Notes under the pieces: model-generated
What the model was told of the DNA's origin: nothing
Seen by the model: the letters and a program-made list of their open reading frames with translations, nothing else
The model's database searches: none
Assembly: GCA_027924585.1 (NCBI GenBank)
Contig: BSBM01000299.1
Location: 29,550,501-29,614,500, forward strand
Direction: 5' to 3'
From: Larix kaempferi
Lineage: Eukaryota > Streptophyta > Pinopsida > Pinales > Pinaceae
DNA: 64,000 nt
Translations under genes and position numbers: made by a program
Shown: positions 59,256 through 64,000 of the stretch, piece after piece
Numbering within the stretch: the first letter of the stretch is position 1
Layout of the letters: every line of letters begins with the position of its first letter

Positions 59256-59745
59256 CATGAGCCATTCTCACATGGTGGTAGGTGTGTCCTCCCATGGTGT
59301 AGATATAATGGTTGGAGCCATTCCGACATGGTTGAAGTGTGTCTTCCCATGGTCGTTGATGTAAGAGCTATGCCATTCGAGCAATGTTGAAGTGTGTCTT
59401 CCCATGGCTGCGATATAAGTGCCGTGCCATTTGAGCATGGTTGAAGTGTGTCTTCCCATGGCTGCAATATAAGTTATGTGCCATTCGAGCATGGTTGAAG
59501 TGTGTCTTCCCATGGCTGCAATATAAATGTTGTGCCATTCGAGCATGGTTGAAGTGTGTCTTCCCATCGCTACGATATAAGTGTTGTGCTATTCGAGCAT
59601 GGTTGAAGTGTGTCTTCCCATGGCTGCGATATAAGTGATGTGCAATTCTCGCATGGTTGAAGTGTGTCTTCCCATGGCGTAGATATAAGTGCTAATCCTT
59701 TCACAGATGGTTGAAGTGTGTCTTCCCATGTCGGTGAGTGTAAGT
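59256..59745 (+). repeat. 54-bp tandem repeat, about nine copies
   Basis: The phrase GAAGTGTGTCTTCCCAT begins at 59334, 59389, 59443, 59497, 59551, 59605, 59659 and 59713: one step of 55, then six of 54 bp. A weaker copy is near 59280. Since 54 is a multiple of three, all frames give 18-residue repeated ORFs on both strands; these are artefacts. The array directly follows the copia 3' end. Confidence 0.92.
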
Positions 59746-60296
59746 GTTGTATGATGTGCATCTTGGTTGTGCTCCGTGGACGATGAGGTGATCTAAAGAC
59801 GATGAGGTGACAGTATGGTACACAGGTTTTGCAGAGGCATATAATCAGTCCTGAGAGGCTCTCGTAGGTTTTACAGAGGTAGTGTAATCAATCCTGAGAG
59901 ATCTTGCAGGTTTTGCAAAGGCGGTGTAATTAGTCTTGAGGTGTACCTACTTGATGTCTTGCTCGTTGAGATGACATGATCTATATGATCATGAGTATCA
60001 GGATGATACTTCGTGGCTATGGACAGGTTTTGCAATTGCATGTAAAAGATCCTGGGAGTGTTGGCTATAAAAATGCTGACCAGAGGTTTTATGAAGACAC
60101 AGGTTCTACGCGGTTACCTTAAACCAACAAAACCCCTTTGCACCGGCCCTTTCGGCAACAGCCTGCAAGCAGGCTGAAGGTGTTTCTAATGGGGCACTGC
60201 GGACTCAAATGTCCACTGTGAGTGATGAGATGAATACTATGACGAAGTTCACGGCAACGCACCGGCTATATGCTGAGAGGGTTAGACTGCGCAGTG
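59746..60296 (+). repeat. 42-bp tandem repeat and flanking sequence
   Basis: Units with (C/T)AGGTTTT(G/A)CA(G/A)AGG and AATC(A)GTCCTGAG begin at 59823, 59865 and 59907, with a diverged copy at 60024. A smaller duplication, GACGATGAGGTGA, is at 59779-59812. The final part (60120-60296) is GC-richer and has no recognised gene. Confidence 0.75.
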
Positions 60297-60491
60297 ATGG
60301 TCAAAACCACGGCCCACACCACTATCTTATCCCTTACTGCAAGACTTAATGCTACACTACGAGCATTGCTGCTTGACTTCCTACACTTGAGCTATTTGCA
60401 AAATGCTTAAAGTAATGAGCTAAACATCACTCAGCCATTCAGTCATACACTTAAATAACTTACTACTTAATGCTCACTCACACACTTAGAC
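60297..60491. other. No gene seen, boundary of the last element uncertain
   Basis: Short stretch between the tandem repeats and the putative LTR. Nothing recognisable. Confidence 0.3.
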
Positions 60492-61798
60492 TGTTACTAT
60501 TTTAAGCATAACCCTCAGGTGTGGACTAACTGTTATACATTTGTCGACTGCATTCATTCAGACACATAAACGACTTTCCCCATACTCAAGCAAATGATAG
60601 ATTCAATGTCCTTAGAAGCGAAGCTAATATTAACCATACCTCTATTCATGCAGACTTAACATATCATTCCATACTCTCTTGATGGAAAATGCATATAAAA
60701 ACCTCCTCATAACAGATTGTGAGCAAATATTTAGACATCCAACTACAGAAACAGATAAATGCAAACACACATATAAACATTCAGTCACACAACACACTAT
60801 TTAACGTGGTTCACTCCCCCAGATGGGAAGCTACGTCCACAAGAACTTTGTTTGATATTTATTTTAAGGAAGGGTCACAGTTCTTAGCCGCGCACTCAGC
60901 TGCAACTCTCTTCTTGCTTAGATAGGTCTCTGCGCACTCAGCTGGAGAGCCTTTACAATCTATTCTTGATTCAAAGGATATTACAATACCATAACAATAA
61001 CCAACAACGACCCTTCACCTTGACCAACCCTTCCAATACAAAAATGGTCTTCTTAAATAGATCATGCCTGAAGGTCGTGTCTTTACAACATTGAAGACCG
61101 AAACCCTTAGGGTTTCCAAACCACTATGGTCCCTCTGAATCGTCATGTCGGCTTCTAATAGAGATTCTGCTGTCGTGGTAGTCCTCCAAGCCTTAGATCC
61201 ATCACTTTCAGCCTTTCTGTTGTGCGCACACCAACAAGTCATCCACTTCAAGCCTCCCTTCCACTGGCGGACTCGTGTGACTGGCTCAGCTCCCAGTCAC
61301 TTTCTCTGTAGGACGTCCGTCTCTTATCGGCCATGTACAACTGGCTTAGCTCCCAGTCGCTTTCCATCCATCGTTTTCCCCTTAATGGTCACGTACTCTG
61401 CTGTACACCGAACTGTCACTTTCCCGATCTGCCCTCTGCTTAACAGACTTGTACAGTTGGCCACCTTCCTAATCTGCTTATGCCCTAAACTCGGCATCTT
61501 TCCAGCAGTCTTACCAAAAGTAGACCATCGCCGGTCTATCCACTCCATCTGGTCAACCTCCGTCTAGTACACAACTTTACTGGTTCCACGTGGCCTACTA
61601 CCTTCGCAGCACTGAACCTGTTCAGCGCTGATCTTCGCAGCATCCTTCAAAACTCGGTACTACGCACCGCTTCAGAGTACCCCCAATACTTAGCCAAAAT
61701 TTACTTATTTTCTGAGCTGCGCTCAGCTCAGCTCCATCTAGCCTCAAAAATGTTATCAAAAATGGCCCTATTGGGCCAGGCCCAACATGCCCGTAACA
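60492..61798 (-). repeat. Putative LTR of the minus-strand gag-like element
   Basis: In minus orientation the gag-like frame ends near 61850 and is followed by a G-rich stretch (CGGGGAAGAG) and TGTTACGGGCATG at 61798. The plus-strand TGTTAC at 60492 would give matching GTAACA at the other end. A TATA-like TATTTAAG lies at 61052-61059 (minus). No second LTR is in the window, so the boundaries, above all the left one, are tentative. Confidence 0.4.
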
Positions 61799-64000
61799 CT
61801 TACATGTGGCTCTTCCCCGAGCCACTTGCTGCTACAGTTGTCTCACTCTGCTCCATGGCTGGTAGAACTAGCTTGGCCGCAAACTCATTATATACACCGA
61901 GCAACTGTTCGACTACTTGTTTTCTATCCTACTCAACTTGCTGAACTGTTTCAAGCAGCGCTGGGGTTATCTCTACTCCAATCTGTCCCTGTACTTGCTC
62001 TCGGTTGTCGCGTATTTCTGCCAGCTTGTCTTCTATCTGTTGCGACACTGCTGTAGCATCCTCCATGAGTTTCTGTGACTGATTTTCCATTTCGGTCTCC
62101 TTCTCTCTTAATTCCTGGACTTGCTTCTTCAATCCTTATACTTCGTTATACCTGGCCAGCCTCTCCCTTGGTGGCAGAGCTTTGACCTCTGCATCCAATT
62201 TATCCAGGGTGGTCTGTTTTTCCTTTACCGCGATCTTCATGTGCTGCAGCGCTTGATCCTCTTCAGGAGCAGTGAATGCCTTGGAGACTTGTTCCAGCAG
62301 CTATTGGCACTGAGTGATGTCGCTCATCATATTCTGCACAGTGGTACTGACGTTCTCTCAGCTGTTGCTCAGTTAATGGTGTCTGCTTATTCAGCTTATC
62401 CTTCAATGTGGCAATATCAGCCTCATAATAAATCTTTTTATCTTACATCTCCGACTGCAAGGATCTCACCTTATCTCCGATCCTCAGAACTGTATCTGCA
62501 AGATCATCCTGGATTTCTATGCCTTCAATATCCTTTGCAACATTAGATATGGTAGTCTCCAAGTTCCGTCAGCGGTCCTGTTCATTTTGTAGCTGCATGT
62601 CTACGTGCAACTCAAGCTGTCTGTTTGCTGCGGTGAGCTCCGCTTGCAACTTCATTGACTCTACTGTTTGTTCATGCATCTCCTCGATGATCTACATGTG
62701 GATGAAGTGCAATCCTGGTAATGGGATTTTTGCCAAGTCGAGCTCTATCTGCTTGACTCTCTTTGTGTCTAAGACCAACTGCTCTACCATTGGTAGTGCA
62801 ACAGCCAATGGGTCGACATGTACAATTCTGGTCTTCGACGGCAGCGTTATTGCTAGCTGTGGCGATTTTTGCTGTGAGGTCCCTGCCGACCTCCCTTCGG
62901 CTCCTGCTTCTCACAGCAAGGTAAGGCTTTTCTGGACATCATCCATTTTCTTCATCAGGCCTTGCATTGCGAGCCTCATCTTTTGGAGGTCATCCTGGAT
63001 GACCTTGTCCTTCTTATCTTTAGCTTCCATGAGCTCCTTCATTTGTTCTAAAACTGTTTCGGCTATCATCTCATAATCATCTTCATTCAGGACTTCCTCA
63101 GATTGAATCTTTGTAGCCTTCACCTTCTTTCTTGCCTTTGGCTTCTGCAGAGTCTTTGGCTCTTTGCACTTGCCAGTTTCTTCAACAATTGGGCATTCCA
63201 GCGGGATTGGCTTGTCCTCTTCAGAGTCTATATCAACATCCATAACTTCCACATGGAATTCAGCGGGCCAATCCTTCATGAGGGCTTCAATATCCTCCTC
63301 ATACATGTGGTAGTTACATGGGAACCACTCTGGGTTCTTCATTTTTTTCGTTGGTGCGATGAATATAGATCGCATGTCTGCGCTAAAGTCCAGAACGCAA
63401 ATGTACTTCGACGTTATCTGCTTTGTGATGCAGGGTGTAGGGACAATCGCATCACACAGCTGAGTATAATATTGGTAGAACACCTCAGCTGTCACATGCT
63501 GTCACTCTGCGATGACATTTTCCCAGAGGTTGGCATACCAGAATCCTCTGGGATCATTGGTTTCTATGTTAATCCCCACATAGTCCCTTGGCTCCTTCCA
63601 TCCACAAAAGGCGATGAGGATGATGAGCCATGTGAAGTGGAACTGTCCACCATTTTCTTGGGTATCATTGAGTTCATCGAAGAACTCATTCAGAATGAAT
63701 TGACACCAATTGAACTCGGTTCCCACAGCTACTGCGGCACCAAGTCATAATGCGCCCGCAGGCACCTCCGGAGGCCTAGCCATTCTGAGGATTTTCCCTG
63801 CGAGTAACTGGGTCACAAATTTTGTCGTTCTATCCTCATTGTCTTCTGTGGGAAAGCCTCTTTTCCCCTTTGTCAATGTCTGACTTTTCTTCATTTTCTC
63901 GATAGCTTCTTTTTCTTTGCTCTTCCCTTGGAAGAACTGCTTAGGATCTTTACCATGCTTGCTGAGACCTGTTATGTGGTGGACCAAGGAAATATTGACA
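61799..64000 (-). pseudogene. Gag-like coiled-coil protein of a plant LTR element, with several stops, open at window edge
   Basis: One minus-strand frame from 64000 to about 62300 contains FNWCQFILNEFFDELNDT, TWLIILIAFCGWKEPRDYVG and EDIEALMKDWPAEFHVEV, then a long charged Lys/Glu-rich coiled coil. After a shift near 62310 it continues at 62132-61929 (KKQVQELREKETEMENQSQK). In-frame stops interrupt it near 63745, 63502, 62911, 62694, 62571 and 62442. The globular N-terminal part followed by a coiled coil, and the LTR-like sequence beyond, suggest a gag of a large LTR element. I have the impression that similar proteins are common in conifers. I see no zinc knuckle or pol. The protein starts outside the window. 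Confidence 0.6.

Noticed and set aside
59268-59638. Repeated 18-residue ORFs on both strands
   Set aside because: They are produced by the 54-bp repeat length, a multiple of three.

Overview
The window looks like gene-poor, repeat-rich nuclear DNA of a land plant. The retroelements are plant-type Ty1/copia and Ty3/gypsy with the usual initiator tRNA-Met primer site (TGGTATCAGAGC). One fragment looks like a plant ENT (EMSY-like) domain. LTRs reach 4.2 kb and nested insertion is heavy. A gymnosperm, perhaps a conifer, is my best guess, because the coiled-coil gag-like ORF at the right end resembles proteins I associate with conifers. That is an impression, not a search result. I see no intact host gene, rRNA, tRNA gene or CRISPR array.

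Left part. Positions 1-440 (minus) hold the 5' end of an unrecognised ORF that runs off the window. Positions 870-4784 are a low-complexity block: a 26-bp CpG-rich palindromic repeat, a pyrimidine tract, a 2.5-kb GAT array with a 493-bp higher-order repeat, another pyrimidine tract, then the 26-bp repeat again. Positions 5721-9378 are copy A of a 3.7-kb non-coding repeat. Its right end is cut by a deleted minus-strand copia element (9379-12133), which carries only a gag-like ORF with an unusual peptide repeat.

Centre. A 2.3-kb array of palindromic cores (12617-14970) precedes an eroded plus-strand coding module. The module is split by a Ty3/gypsy chromovirus-like element (17892-31285, 4.2-kb LTRs, target duplication AATCC). 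Its left half (15072-17891) has an unrecognised region, then a segment laid out like a DNA N6/N4 amino-methyltransferase. Its right half (31291-34085) holds three consecutive domains that read like degenerate FCP1/NIF-type HAD phosphatases. An inverted-repeat block (34150-34450) follows. This module is the least ordinary thing in the window.

Right part. A duplicated promoter-like region and a possible non-coding first exon precede a short ENT-domain ORF (38530-38751). Copy B of the 3.7-kb repeat (41889-52027) is split by a copia element (42232-48675, target duplication TTTTG). That element's single 597-codon ORF has lost integrase, reverse transcriptase and most of RNase H without losing its frame, and its LTRs carry a dense array of small hairpins. 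At 53075-59236 one copia element is inserted in another. Tandem repeats of 54 and 42 bp follow. The window ends in a minus-strand gag-like pseudogene with at least six stops and a putative LTR.

Layering by position: the 3.7-kb repeat and the methyltransferase/HAD module are the older substrate; the gypsy and copia elements inserted later. LTR differences and Gln-to-stop changes suggest decay under cytosine methylation.
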